From CAVRAW01 sp963716135 (GTDB taxonomy: Bacteria; Planctomycetota; Planctomycetia; Pirellulales; JADZDJ01), in the NCBI GenBank assembly GCA_963716135.1, contig OY970289.1, positions 3,658,001-3,722,000 on the forward strand: a stretch of DNA of 64,000 bases, written 5' to 3'. How positions within the stretch are numbered: position 1 is the first letter of the stretch; each line of letters starts with the position of its first letter. Both the position numbers and the translations under genes were made by a program. The notes under the pieces are model-generated. The model did no database searches, was not told where the DNA came from, and saw only the letters and a list, made by a program, of their open reading frames with translations. Below, piece after piece: positions 18,138-26,600 of this stretch.

Positions 18138-19589
18138 TCAGAGATAAGGTGAAAGTAATCTGGCAACCCCGTCGCGCACTCGGGCGGGCAACATTCGCGC
18201 ATCCACGTCGGTCAAGGTAATCTCCGTCGATTTGCGGCGTTTCCTTTCGATCAGGTCGTCGATCTGTGCCGCCAGCCCCGCATCGTACGTTTCCACATTG
18301 AATTCAAAATTCAGCCGCAAACTGCGCGAGTCCCAATTGCCCGACCCAATCAAGCTCCAAACGCCGTCGACGGTCATCAGCTTGGTGTGATCGAACGGCT
18401 TCGGCGTTGCCCAAACGCGGCAGCCCTTTTCGAGCACCTGCCACAGGGTGGCCTGCATCGCCCATTGCACGGTGCGCAAGTTCCCTTTCCTCGGCAGGAT
18501 GATGTTCACGTCCACCCCCCGCATCGAAGCCACGTTTAGCGCCGCAGTCAGCGCGTCGTCGGGAATGAAATACGGCGTGACGATCGAAATATTGCGTTGC
18601 GCCGCGCCGATCGCGCCAATCAACCCCAATCGCATCAGTCCTAAATCTTCGTCCGGCCCGTAGCGGATGCCTCGCGACAGCATTCCGCCGGCCGCGACAA
18701 GGGGCGGATACCATTTCTCGCCGCGCAACACTTCCTGGGTGGTAAACGCCCAATCTTCCGCGAACACTTCCTGCAGTTGCGCCACCACGGGTCCATCCAC
18801 TCGAAAGTGCATGTCTTTGGTTTGCCCCCTGCTATTCAGCTTGAACCAACATCCCTCGCGAATATTCATCCCGCCGGTGAAGCCAATTTTCCCATCGACC
18901 ACCAGAATCTTTCGGTGGCTGCGCAAATTGAAATAAGCGACATATGCCGGCATCAACGAATGCATGAAGGTATCGGTCGGCACGCCGGCCTCTTTCAGCA
19001 CACTGACGATCGTGGGGCGCGTATAGTGCGAGCCGATGTCGTCGATCAACACACGCACTTCCACGCCGCGCCGATGCGCGCTTATCAGTGCCTCGGCAAA
19101 CAGCTTGCCGGCCCGGTCGTTATCGAAAATGTACGAAGCGAGGCTGATCGATACTTGCGCTCCCTCGATGGCCGCCAACATGGCCGGGTAGGCTTCGTCG
19201 CCGTCGCACAGCGGCACAATTTTGTTCCCTTCCAGCAGCGGGCGGCTGGTCAGGTGCTCGATTAAATGCACCAGCCGCCAGAAATGCTTCCCTTCGCTCC
19301 CCAAGACTTCGCGGATTCGTTGTTCCGACGCCGCGTGTTCCAGGGTAGCCGGCTCCGTGTCCGGCTGTCCGGCGCACATGAGAATCGCCCGCCGATGAAT
19401 GCGATTGATGCCGAAGATCCAGTAGAGCAGGGCCCCCAACAGCGGCGTCAGCAAAATCAGGCCCACCCAGCCGATCGTGGCGCGGCTGTCGCGTTTGAAC
19501 AGCACGGCATGGCCGACGGCCAAAAGCTCGATGACAACAACCGCAGCCCCGGCAATATGCGGCCAAAAATCGTGCAAGAATTGCGACAT
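18138..19589 (-). CDS. cls: Cardiolipin synthase (phospholipase D superfamily)
   Basis: Condenses phosphatidylglycerol into cardiolipin at the membrane. Two N-terminal helices (AGAAVVVIELLAVGHAVLF; TIGWVGLILLTPLLGALLYW) precede two HKD motifs: SHRKILVVDGKIGFTGGMN and FDHTKLMTVDGVWSLIGSGN. The length of 483 residues suits ClsA. I start at ATG 19589 (MSQFLHDFW), which matches the family; an upstream in-frame extension is not similar to the family. The C-terminal half contains the usual TPYFIPDDAL. Confidence 0.92.
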   Translation of the reverse strand: MSQFLHDFWPHIAGAAVVVIELLAVGHAVLFKRDSRATIGWVGLILLTPLLGALLYWIFGINRIHRRAILMCAGQPDTEPATLEHAASEQRIREVLGSEGKHFWRLVHLIEHLTSRPLLEGNKIVPLCDGDEAYPAMLAAIEGAQVSISLASYIFDNDRAGKLFAEALISAHRRGVEVRVLIDDIGSHYTRPTIVSVLKEAGVPTDTFMHSLMPAYVAYFNLRSHRKILVVDGKIGFTGGMNIREGCWFKLNSRGQTKDMHFRVDGPVVAQLQEVFAEDWAFTTQEVLRGEKWYPPLVAAGGMLSRGIRYGPDEDLGLMRLGLIGAIGAAQRNISIVTPYFIPDDALTAALNVASMRGVDVNIILPRKGNLRTVQWAMQATLWQVLEKGCRVWATPKPFDHTKLMTVDGVWSLIGSGNWDSRSLRLNFEFNVETYDAGLAAQIDDLIERKRRKSTEITLTDVDARMLPARVRDGVARLLSPYL

Positions 19590-19802
19590 GGCAAACCAGC
19601 GCGGTTTCAGGCGCAGGGACTCCACGCGGGCGCGCCGAATCGAGGCGCCCCAATGCGCGGCCGCCGCCGCTGCTTCCGAAAAGGCCGCAGCGAACCCAGA
19701 CGAGCCGCGAAGCGGAACCAACGCGCAGGTAGAATTCTCCCGGGGCACTTGTACCCCAGTTCTGCTTGCACGCTCTGCCGGCCAAGCGCTAGCGGAATCG
19801 GA

Positions 19803-20015
19803 CTACTGTGGCGTCACCGATGCCGCTCGTGGTCCCTTTCCCTTGTTGCCTCCTTGAGTATCGAGCGTGAATTCCACCTGCTGTCCGACCTCTAAATTGT
19901 CGAACCCTTTGTCGACGACCGTCGTGTGATGAAAGAACACGTCGGTTCCGTCGCTGGTGGCAATGAATCCAAATCCCTTGTCTTGCACTAACTTCTTGAT
20001 GGTACCCGCCGGCAT
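19803..20015 (-). CDS. Cold-shock domain protein (CspA family)
   Basis: A 70-residue single cold-shock domain that binds single-stranded RNA/DNA. RNP1 is KGFGFIA and RNP2 is DVFFHHT, with VFFHHT in place of the commoner VFVHHS. A start at ATG 20015 gives the normal N-terminus MPAGTIKKLVQDKGFGFI, with AGGGAG upstream. It lies between cls and a long gene-free stretch. Confidence 0.92.
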   Translation of the reverse strand: MPAGTIKKLVQDKGFGFIATSDGTDVFFHHTTVVDKGFDNLEVGQQVEFTLDTQGGNKGKGPRAASVTPQ

Positions 20016-20382
20016 GCGTAACAACTCCCTGGCGCAAATGACCCATACGTTATCAGCAAGGCGTGCGCCGTTAAGTCGCCGATGCTGCGCCGTAGCTGCC
20101 AAAATCGGACGGCTCACTCCGTCACGTGCACCTGCTACGGCAACTGCCGGAGGAACTCTCTCCGGCTCAATTGGCTCGACAGCGCTGTTCGCCACGCGAA
20201 AACCGCTTCGGCGAAACGTTCCCTCGCCGCCGTCGTGCCAAATCGTCGGGCGATAGCCTACGGTCGATTGCACGAGTTATCAAGTCGGCCCGCCAAATTT
20301 TTGCTGAGAAGCTCCGTTCCGAAGTTGGCATGCCCCTCAGAGGAGCGGATTGCGACGCGGGATTGGCCACCTTGGAAATGCC
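20016..20382. other. Gene-free stretch upstream of the cold-shock gene
   Basis: Contains the minus-strand leader and promoter of the cold-shock gene. I see no second gene and no repeat. A structured 5' leader, common for cold-shock genes, is possible but cannot be demonstrated by eye. Confidence 0.45.
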
Positions 20383-20436
20383 AAAAAAAACGCCCGGCCG
20401 TGCGGAGGGTTATTACACCCAACCGCACGACCGGGA
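20383..20436 (-). terminator. Terminator of the Cys/His-rich secreted protein gene
   Basis: A long stem (CCCGGCCGTGCGG paired with CCGCACGACCGGG, one mismatch, loop about 17) is followed on the minus strand by eight Ts, 61 bases past the stop of the next gene. Confidence 0.88.
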
Positions 20437-20497
20437 CGCTCGCACAGGGAAGGATATGGGCTGGCTGGATTGCGGCATTTACACCGCAGTCGCAACC

Positions 20498-21286
20498 TTA
20501 TTCTTCAACGTCGTCGGCCATGGGCTCCTTGGCAATCTCGGCCTGGGCTTCCGCGGTCAGGGCCGGGGCCGCTGCAGTCGCCGGAGCAGCAATCGCCTTT
20601 TCCGTCGCCACCGGCCGAACCTCGGCCAGCTTGGCCATCAGGACGTTATTGGTCTTGTTCGTCTCGGAAATCTCACGATGGCTGTCGACCGTCGCTTGCA
20701 GCATCGTCAGGCCCGGACGCATGGCCTCGATCGGCATCCGAATGTCGACCGCCGCCGTTTGCAAGGCGCCGATCCCGCGAACTCGCACCGCAGCCGGAAT
20801 CCCGCCGCCAATCGTCGGATCGGCAATCGCCATCAGCGACAGGCTGAAGGGGCGGTTGATCGACGCGAAGCTGTTGTTGCGGAACGTCACGCGGAACATC
20901 GGGCCGATGCCGCCGGCGGGGTTGCCGCTGTCGAGCATTTGCACGCCGATCACTTGCAGGTCAAAGGTATCGCAATAGCCCCAACCGCAGTAACCGTAAT
21001 CGCAGTAGTGGTCGCAATGATGGTAGCAGCACTTGTCGTGGCACTTGTCCTTTTTGCAGTCCATCGAAAACGTCTTCGACGGCTTGTTGTCTTGCTTCAG
21101 AGCAATCTGCTTCGGAAGGCTCGTGGTTTTCTGGCTGTTGTTATTGCTGAAAAACTTCTGGGCAAAGCTCTTGTTGCCACCACCGCCGCCGCCACCGCCG
21201 CCAAAGCCCTTGGCCTCAGCGAAATTGACCGCCGCGAACATTGAAACCAACGCAACCAAACCAAATTTTGTGAAACGGCCGAACAT
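20498..21286 (-). CDS. Secreted protein with poly-Gly and Cys/His cluster, CARDB-like domain
   Basis: 262 residues. A classical signal peptide (MFGRFTKFGLVALVSMFAAV, cleavage after AEA) is followed by nine consecutive glycines after the phenylalanine. A Cys/His cluster around residues 75-108 contains KKDKCHDKCCYHHCDHYCDY, a likely metal-binding segment. The next about 110 residues (DLQVIGVQMLDSGNPAGGIG, FRVTFRNNSF, TVDSHREISETNKTNN) resemble a CARDB-type Ig-like adhesion domain. The tail is Ala/Glu-rich. It is exported; a metal-binding or surface-adhesion role is inferred. It has its own terminator. Confidence 0.7.
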   Translation of the reverse strand: MFGRFTKFGLVALVSMFAAVNFAEAKGFGGGGGGGGGNKSFAQKFFSNNNSQKTTSLPKQIALKQDNKPSKTFSMDCKKDKCHDKCCYHHCDHYCDYGYCGWGYCDTFDLQVIGVQMLDSGNPAGGIGPMFRVTFRNNSFASINRPFSLSLMAIADPTIGGGIPAAVRVRGIGALQTAAVDIRMPIEAMRPGLTMLQATVDSHREISETNKTNNVLMAKLAEVRPVATEKAIAAPATAAAPALTAEAQAEIAKEPMADDVEE

Positions 21287-21524
21287 GATCTATCTCCTGT
21301 ACTGGCAAGTTTTTTTGTTCCGGGCCGAGCGACATGCTCGATCCCTCCAAGGAGATAAGCGGGGAGTTGCGGCCCGATGTTACAGACCCCAGCAGGGAAA
21401 GCCGGAAGCTCAATGCTCACAATTAGTTAGGCATTGCCCAGCGAAGGCTACGAAGTTAAGCTTGATATGTCGCCTTTCCTGAAACTGCGGGCATTCACTG
21501 CACCCACACGGAGACCGTCTTCCT

Positions 21525-21728
21525 ATGATCAAGGTCGAGGTGGAATGTGAAGTTGATGGACGCTGGATCGCTGAAGTAACCGAACTTCCCGGCGTTCTGA
21601 CCTATGGCAAGACCCGCGAGGAAGCGATTGAGCGGGTCAAAGCGCTCGCTTTGCGCGTATTGGCGGACCGACTTGAACATGGCGAAAGCGTGCCTGAAAT
21701 GGGCGATGTTTTCGCGGTGATGCCGTGA
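21525..21728 (+). CDS. hicB: HicB-family antitoxin
   Basis: A 67-residue single-domain HicB with the partial RNase-H-like fold: EVECEVDGRWIAEVTELPGV then YGKTREEAIERVKALALRVL. It neutralises the HicA toxin. It overlaps hicA by 4 bases (the stop TGA is inside the GTGA of the hicA start), so the two are translated together with antitoxin first, the reverse of the common hicA-hicB order. No DNA-binding domain is visible, so autoregulation would need the complex or another protein. Confidence 0.85.
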   Translation: MIKVEVECEVDGRWIAEVTELPGVLTYGKTREEAIERVKALALRVLADRLEHGESVPEMGDVFAVMP

Positions 21729-21937
21729 GCCAATGGCCGGCCACTAAGGCCCGAAAAGTATTGGCTGCTTTATCTCGCCTCGGTTGGTCGGTTAAACGTC
21801 AATCGGGCTCGCATCGAATTTTGGCCAGGCCTGGCTTTGCAGACTACATTTTCGCCTTCCACGACGGTGAAGAGATTGGGCCAAGAATGCTGTCGAGGAT
21901 TGCCAGGCATACCGGATTAAAACCGGACGATTTGTGA
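21725..21937 (+). CDS. hicA: HicA-family mRNA interferase toxin
   Basis: 70 residues starting at GTG 21725. A double-stranded RNA-binding-like fold with the catalytic His in RQSGSHRILARPG and the core KARKVLAALSRLGW. The C-terminal segment GPRMLSRIARHTGLKPDD is the usual oligomerisation helix. It cleaves mRNA when free of HicB. The pair lies between a secreted-protein gene and glgX with no other mobile signature. Confidence 0.88.
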   Translation: MSQWPATKARKVLAALSRLGWSVKRQSGSHRILARPGFADYIFAFHDGEEIGPRMLSRIARHTGLKPDDL

Positions 21938-21974
21938 TTCGAGCTTGGCATTTCCCTGCGATGACGAGGCCGAC

Positions 21975-24173
21975 TTACGCTTCGGCCACGAAGCAGACCA
22001 GACACCGTTCTGCCACAAGAATCGGGCCGCGCACGGGGGGCGGCGGGCCGTCGAAATTCGGGAAAATATCCTCCGGCGAGGCGGCGGCCGTATTGATGAA
22101 TCGCCGCCATTTGATGGCCCGCACCAACTCCGGCACCACAAAATCGCGCGGCTCGGCATTCGGATTTAGCATCAGCATCACGTGCCGCGGCAAATTCTGG
22201 CGGTGTTCCACGGCAATTCGAACATTCGCATGCCGCCGATCGCGCTCCGTCGGATCGATCTGCGTCGGCGCGCCGAACACACAAACCAGCGATTGGTCCG
22301 TCAGCCCTCGCCAATCGACGTCTCGCCCCAGTCGATTGAACCAGGCCACGTCGGGCAGTTCCCCCGGCCGGGGCGGAATGCCGCTCAGGAAATTCCGCCG
22401 CCGCAGCGTCGGATTGGCCCGCCGCAGCGCAATCAGCCCTCTCACAAACCGCAGCAATTCCGCGTTCTGATCCACGAGCGACCAGTCGAACCATGAGATC
22501 TGGTTATCCTGGCAATACGCATTGTTGTTGCCGCGCTGAGTCCGCCGGCATTCATCGCCGGCCGACAACATCGGCACCCCCTGGCTCAACAGCAGCGTCG
22601 CCAAAAAGTTCTTAATCTGTCGCTGCCGCACCAATTCGATGCTGGCCTTTCGCGTAGGCCCCTCGGCCCCGTAATTCGCGCTGTAGTTGTTGTCGTCCCC
22701 GTCCCGGTTCCCCTCGCCGTTATCTTCGTTGTGTTTATGGGAGTAGCTCACCAGGTCGTTCAGGGTGAATCCGTCGTGGCTGGTCACGAAATTGATGCTG
22801 TGGTACGGATGTCGCCCACCGGCCTGGTACAAATCGGCGGAACCGGCCAACCGCGTGGCCAGATCACCGACCATTCGCGCATCCCCCCGCCAATATTGCC
22901 GCGCTTCGTCCCGATACCGCCCGTTCCACTCGGCCCACCGCAAATTCGCGAACGAGCCCACCTGATATGCCCCAGCGGCATCCCACGCCTCGGCAATCAC
23001 CTTGGTATCCGAGAGCAGGGGGTCTTCGGCGATCATTTCCACCACGGGCGGATTGGGAATGATCTCGCCGCTCCGATCGCGGCTCAAAATACTCGCCAGG
23101 TCGAAGCGGAATCCATCGATGTGATACGTTTGCACCCAATTTCGCAAACACAAAAATAACATCTCGCGCACAATCGGGTGGTTCCCGTTGATCGTGTTGC
23201 CGCAGCCCGTGAAGTTGCGATAAAAGCTGCCGCCGTTGCCCAGCATGTAGTAAACGCGGTTCTCCAACCCCTTGAAGCTGAGGGTGGGGCCCAGTTCGTT
23301 TCCTTCGGCGGTGTGATTGAACACGACGTCGAGAATGACTTCGATATCCGCCTCATGCAGCGCCTTGACCATCTGCTTGAATTCAAGCACCTGGCAGCCC
23401 GGCTCGCTGCCGGCGGCGTATCCCTGATGCGGCGCGAAAAACGCCAGCGGATCGTACCCCCAGTAATTTGGCCGCTCCAGCTTGTGCCCCCACGGCGATT
23501 CCATGGGGAACTCCAAAACCGGCATCAGCTCCACCGCCGTGATGCCCAGCGATTTCAAATACGGAATCTTCTCAATCACGCCCAAATAGGTGCCGGGATG
23601 CCCCGCGCCGCTGGTGGCATCGCGGGTAAAACCCCGCACGTGCATCTCATAGATGATCGTGTCCGCCAGCGGGCGCTTCAGATGCCGATCGTTTTCCCAA
23701 TCGAACGTGTCGTCCACCACCACGCATTTCGGCGGCCGGATAATCCCGTCGTCGCTCGACAAGAAATGCCCCGCCAACGCCTTGGCATAGGGATCGATTA
23801 GCCGGGCCCGGCCGTTGAACCGTTGCCCCTGCTCCGGATCGAACGGCCCGTCGGCCTGGAAATGGTAAAGTTGCCCGGCGCCCAGCCCCGGCACAAAAAT
23901 GCTCCAAATATCTCCCCAGCGATCGCTTTCGCGGTCAAACTCGATCACCTCCGCCGGTTCAGGGTCTTCCGGCCGGTTATACAGCAGCACCCGCATCGCC
24001 GTGGCCGACCGGCTGAACACGACAAACTGCACGCCCCCATCGTGCATAATCGCTCCGTACGGCAGCGGATGCGTAAATTGCAGCGCCGGGTGTTGATGGA
24101 TCTGCGTGCGTATCACGGCCGGATCCCTTTCGCCGAAGGGCTGGGATGGTCGGTTGAATCGATCGCTGGGCAT
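21975..24173 (-). CDS. glgX: Glycogen debranching enzyme GlgX (GH13)
   Basis: 732 residues. It hydrolyses alpha-1,6 branches of phosphorylase-limited glycogen. The N-terminal CBM48 domain begins with PLPYGAIMHDGGVQFVVFS. Catalytic residues are in place: nucleophile D358 in DGFRFDLAS, acid/base E395 in VIAEAWDAAG and D467 in TSHDG. The motif LDVVFNHTAEGNELGPT is typical of GlgX/isoamylase. Start at ATG 24173. No other glycogen gene is adjacent. Confidence 0.95.
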   Translation of the reverse strand: MPSDRFNRPSQPFGERDPAVIRTQIHQHPALQFTHPLPYGAIMHDGGVQFVVFSRSATAMRVLLYNRPEDPEPAEVIEFDRESDRWGDIWSIFVPGLGAGQLYHFQADGPFDPEQGQRFNGRARLIDPYAKALAGHFLSSDDGIIRPPKCVVVDDTFDWENDRHLKRPLADTIIYEMHVRGFTRDATSGAGHPGTYLGVIEKIPYLKSLGITAVELMPVLEFPMESPWGHKLERPNYWGYDPLAFFAPHQGYAAGSEPGCQVLEFKQMVKALHEADIEVILDVVFNHTAEGNELGPTLSFKGLENRVYYMLGNGGSFYRNFTGCGNTINGNHPIVREMLFLCLRNWVQTYHIDGFRFDLASILSRDRSGEIIPNPPVVEMIAEDPLLSDTKVIAEAWDAAGAYQVGSFANLRWAEWNGRYRDEARQYWRGDARMVGDLATRLAGSADLYQAGGRHPYHSINFVTSHDGFTLNDLVSYSHKHNEDNGEGNRDGDDNNYSANYGAEGPTRKASIELVRQRQIKNFLATLLLSQGVPMLSAGDECRRTQRGNNNAYCQDNQISWFDWSLVDQNAELLRFVRGLIALRRANPTLRRRNFLSGIPPRPGELPDVAWFNRLGRDVDWRGLTDQSLVCVFGAPTQIDPTERDRRHANVRIAVEHRQNLPRHVMLMLNPNAEPRDFVVPELVRAIKWRRFINTAAASPEDIFPNFDGPPPPVRGPILVAERCLVCFVAEA

Positions 24174-24409
24174 GGCTCACTCCAGGGGACAAGCGCGGCA
24201 TGCCGGCGAGTCGACACGCCGCGTGGCAATAGTTGGAGAGCCCGTCGTTTTCACGACTACCCGGTTTAGCATATCACCTCGATCCGCCCAGGCGACGATT
24301 CCGACAAAAACAAGTTGCCTCGCGCCAAAATTTCCGTCCGCTCATCATGGTCGTGTCGCTTCCGAAAGATATCGAACCACTTCCATCCAAGCGGACTTTA
24401 CGGGTCCGG

Positions 24410-24443
24410 TTCACTTCACCCTTTCACCCGTTCACCGTTTCAG
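24410..24443. repeat. Heptamer-like TTCACCC repeat
   Basis: Four degenerate copies of TTCACCC/TTTCACC lie directly before the stop-side end of the cytochrome gene. It is one of the short-word tandem repeats found in many gaps of this window. Confidence 0.55.
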
Positions 24444-24448
24444 AAGCC

Positions 24449-25222
24449 TCACTCCTTCCTAAACACCGCATGGCAATCCTCGCAACTTTTCGTTAACCCC
24501 AGCATCGCCTCGGTCGCCTTCTGCTGATCCCCCGCGTGCACCGCCGCATTCACCGCTCCGGCCGCATCGCGCATTTCCGCGCAGTATTGAAACCATTTCT
24601 CTACGTCCGCTGGCCGATTCGCCTCATGCGTATCGGCTAGCGCCGTCTGAGCGATGGCCGCCAGCGTCGCGGAATTGCCTGCCGATTGTTGCTGAAGCTC
24701 GCGGAAATGCCCCTCATCGCCGGTCAGGCCGCGTTTCAAGGCCGAATTGATCGACGGTACCTGTTTCATCAATTGCGATAATGAGGCCGCTTTCTCCCAC
24801 CGCAACTTTCCCCCCTTGGCCGGTGTCTCGCCGGACGCGGCCTTTTTCAGTTCCGCAAAGGCATCTGCCGCCCCCTGGTAATCGGCCACTTTCGCCAGCG
24901 CCTGCGCATCGACCACCAGCGTTGGAGCGGCGGCCTTGTAGCGATTCTCCGTGTCGTGCAACCCCAGCGTCAAAAACAGCGCCGTCAGCGTGTTGGCATC
25001 CTTCCGCAATCGGGCTTTTGCGGCAGCGTCAAACTCCTCCTTGTTCGCCAGCGTCTGGCCGGTCCGTTGCAGGTAGTAATCGACCTGGGCGATCAAATCC
25101 TCCGCCGGGGCAAACGTCGATACCGGCGGCGGCGCAGGCGTCTCCGCCGATGAGACACCCGCTTGGGCCACCAACAGCAAGCCGACCACCCACGCCCCGC
25201 CACGATGCATAGCAGCAATCAT
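24449..25222 (-). CDS. Secreted c-type cytochrome, cytochrome c'/c556-like
   Basis: 257 residues with a signal peptide (WVVGLLLVAQAGVSSAE). Mostly helical, with one heme-binding motif, CEDCH, seven residues from the C-terminus (SCEDCHAVFRKE). A C-terminal CxxCH on a four-helix bundle is the class II cytochrome c pattern. An additional N-terminal helical half (residues 30-140) makes it longer than classical cytochrome c'. It probably sits in the periplasm or paryphoplasm. The electron-transfer partner is unknown. Confidence 0.75.
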   Translation of the reverse strand: MIAAMHRGGAWVVGLLLVAQAGVSSAETPAPPPVSTFAPAEDLIAQVDYYLQRTGQTLANKEEFDAAAKARLRKDANTLTALFLTLGLHDTENRYKAAAPTLVVDAQALAKVADYQGAADAFAELKKAASGETPAKGGKLRWEKAASLSQLMKQVPSINSALKRGLTGDEGHFRELQQQSAGNSATLAAIAQTALADTHEANRPADVEKWFQYCAEMRDAAGAVNAAVHAGDQQKATEAMLGLTKSCEDCHAVFRKE

Positions 25223-25403
25223 CGTTGGTTCTCCGTAACACCTCGAACCGGTCCATCCTCGCTGGCTGTAATTTCCCCGCCCCCGCCAATACTGTCAAGC
25301 AAACCATCGATACTCCTCTTCTCCTTTTCTCCTCTTCTTTCAACCACCTCGCCTCTGGTAGCCCCGTCGAGAGCGCCGTAAAATCGCGAACACGGAAGTA
25401 AAA

Positions 25404-26462
25404 ATGCCCAACGTCACGTACAAGTCCGCCGGCGTCGATCTGGAGCTCTACCGCCAGAGCCTTGGCCGCCTGCCGCCGCTGGTGCGTCGCACGTTCACGC
25501 CGCGCGTGATGCCGCTGGCCGGCGGATTCGCCGGCCTGTTCCAGTTGGACTTTGCCAACCGGCTATTCGCGCGCCGCTACGAAGACCCGGTGTTGGTGAG
25601 TTGCACTGACGGCGTCGGCACGAAACTCAAAGTCGCCCAACTTGCCGGCCGCCATAACACCGTCGGCATCGACCTGGTCGCCATGAGCGTCAACGACGTG
25701 CTGTGCTGCGGCGCCGAGCCGCTGTTCTTCCTCGACTACGTGGCCATGTCGCACGACGATCCGCCGCTATTGGAGCAAATTGTCACCGGCATCAGCGATG
25801 GCTGCCTGCAATCCGATTGCGCCCTGCTGGGCGGCGAAACGGCCATCTTGCCCGACGTGTTCTCTGACGGCGGCTACGACCTTGCCGGTTTCACCGTTGG
25901 CGTGGTCGAGCGCGATCGAATCATCGACGGTCGCAACATCGCCGCGGACGACGTCGTAATCGGCGTCGCCTCCAGCGGCCTGCATTCGAATGGTTATAGC
26001 CTTGTGCGAAAAATCGTGTTCGAGCTCGCCGGTTTGGGCATCAATGATGAAATTGAGGATTTAGGTGGCACCGTCGCCGACGTGCTGCTCACCCCCACGC
26101 GAAACTACGCCCGCGCCATCCGCCACGTCCTTTCGCACTACACCGTCAAAGAAGTGATCCACGGCATCGCGCATATCTCGGGCGGCGGCATCTTGGAAAA
26201 CCTTGAGCGCATCATGCCGGAAAACCGTCGCGCCATTCTCCGCCGCGAAAGCTGGCCCGTGCCGCCGGTCTTCAACTGGCTGCAGCGCCTCGGCGATGTC
26301 GACCAGGCGGAGATGGACCGCGTTTTCAACCTCGGCCTGGGACTCGTGCTCGTCGTCAGCCCGTACTATGCCGACAGCATATGCGCCCAATTCGCCAAAT
26401 TCGAAATCGACTCGTGGCCCATCGGGCAAGTCGTCGAGGGGCCGCAAGGCGCGGCGTGGTAG
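25404..26462 (+). CDS. purM: Phosphoribosylformylglycinamidine cyclo-ligase PurM (AIR synthetase)
   Basis: Closes the imidazole ring in purine synthesis using ATP. 352 residues, normal length. Recognised from YKSAGVDLELYR at the start, SCTDGVGTKLKVAQ, the MSVNDVLCCGAEPLFFLDY block, LLGGETAILPDVF and HISGGGILENLERIMP. The ATG at 25404 follows a GGAAG ribosome site. It stands alone, with no other pur gene here. Confidence 0.95.
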   Translation: MPNVTYKSAGVDLELYRQSLGRLPPLVRRTFTPRVMPLAGGFAGLFQLDFANRLFARRYEDPVLVSCTDGVGTKLKVAQLAGRHNTVGIDLVAMSVNDVLCCGAEPLFFLDYVAMSHDDPPLLEQIVTGISDGCLQSDCALLGGETAILPDVFSDGGYDLAGFTVGVVERDRIIDGRNIAADDVVIGVASSGLHSNGYSLVRKIVFELAGLGINDEIEDLGGTVADVLLTPTRNYARAIRHVLSHYTVKEVIHGIAHISGGGILENLERIMPENRRAILRRESWPVPPVFNWLQRLGDVDQAEMDRVFNLGLGLVLVVSPYYADSICAQFAKFEIDSWPIGQVVEGPQGAAW

Positions 26463-26600
26463 TGCTATGTCCGGCGTTTCGCCCGTGCAGATCAATCTTT
26501 GCGATGCGCCCCCGGCGACCTATGATAGCGTCGCCCGGGTACTCGGGAATCGGATCGTCGCGACCGCCCGGCCCACAAACGCCTCGGACACGGACGTCGA

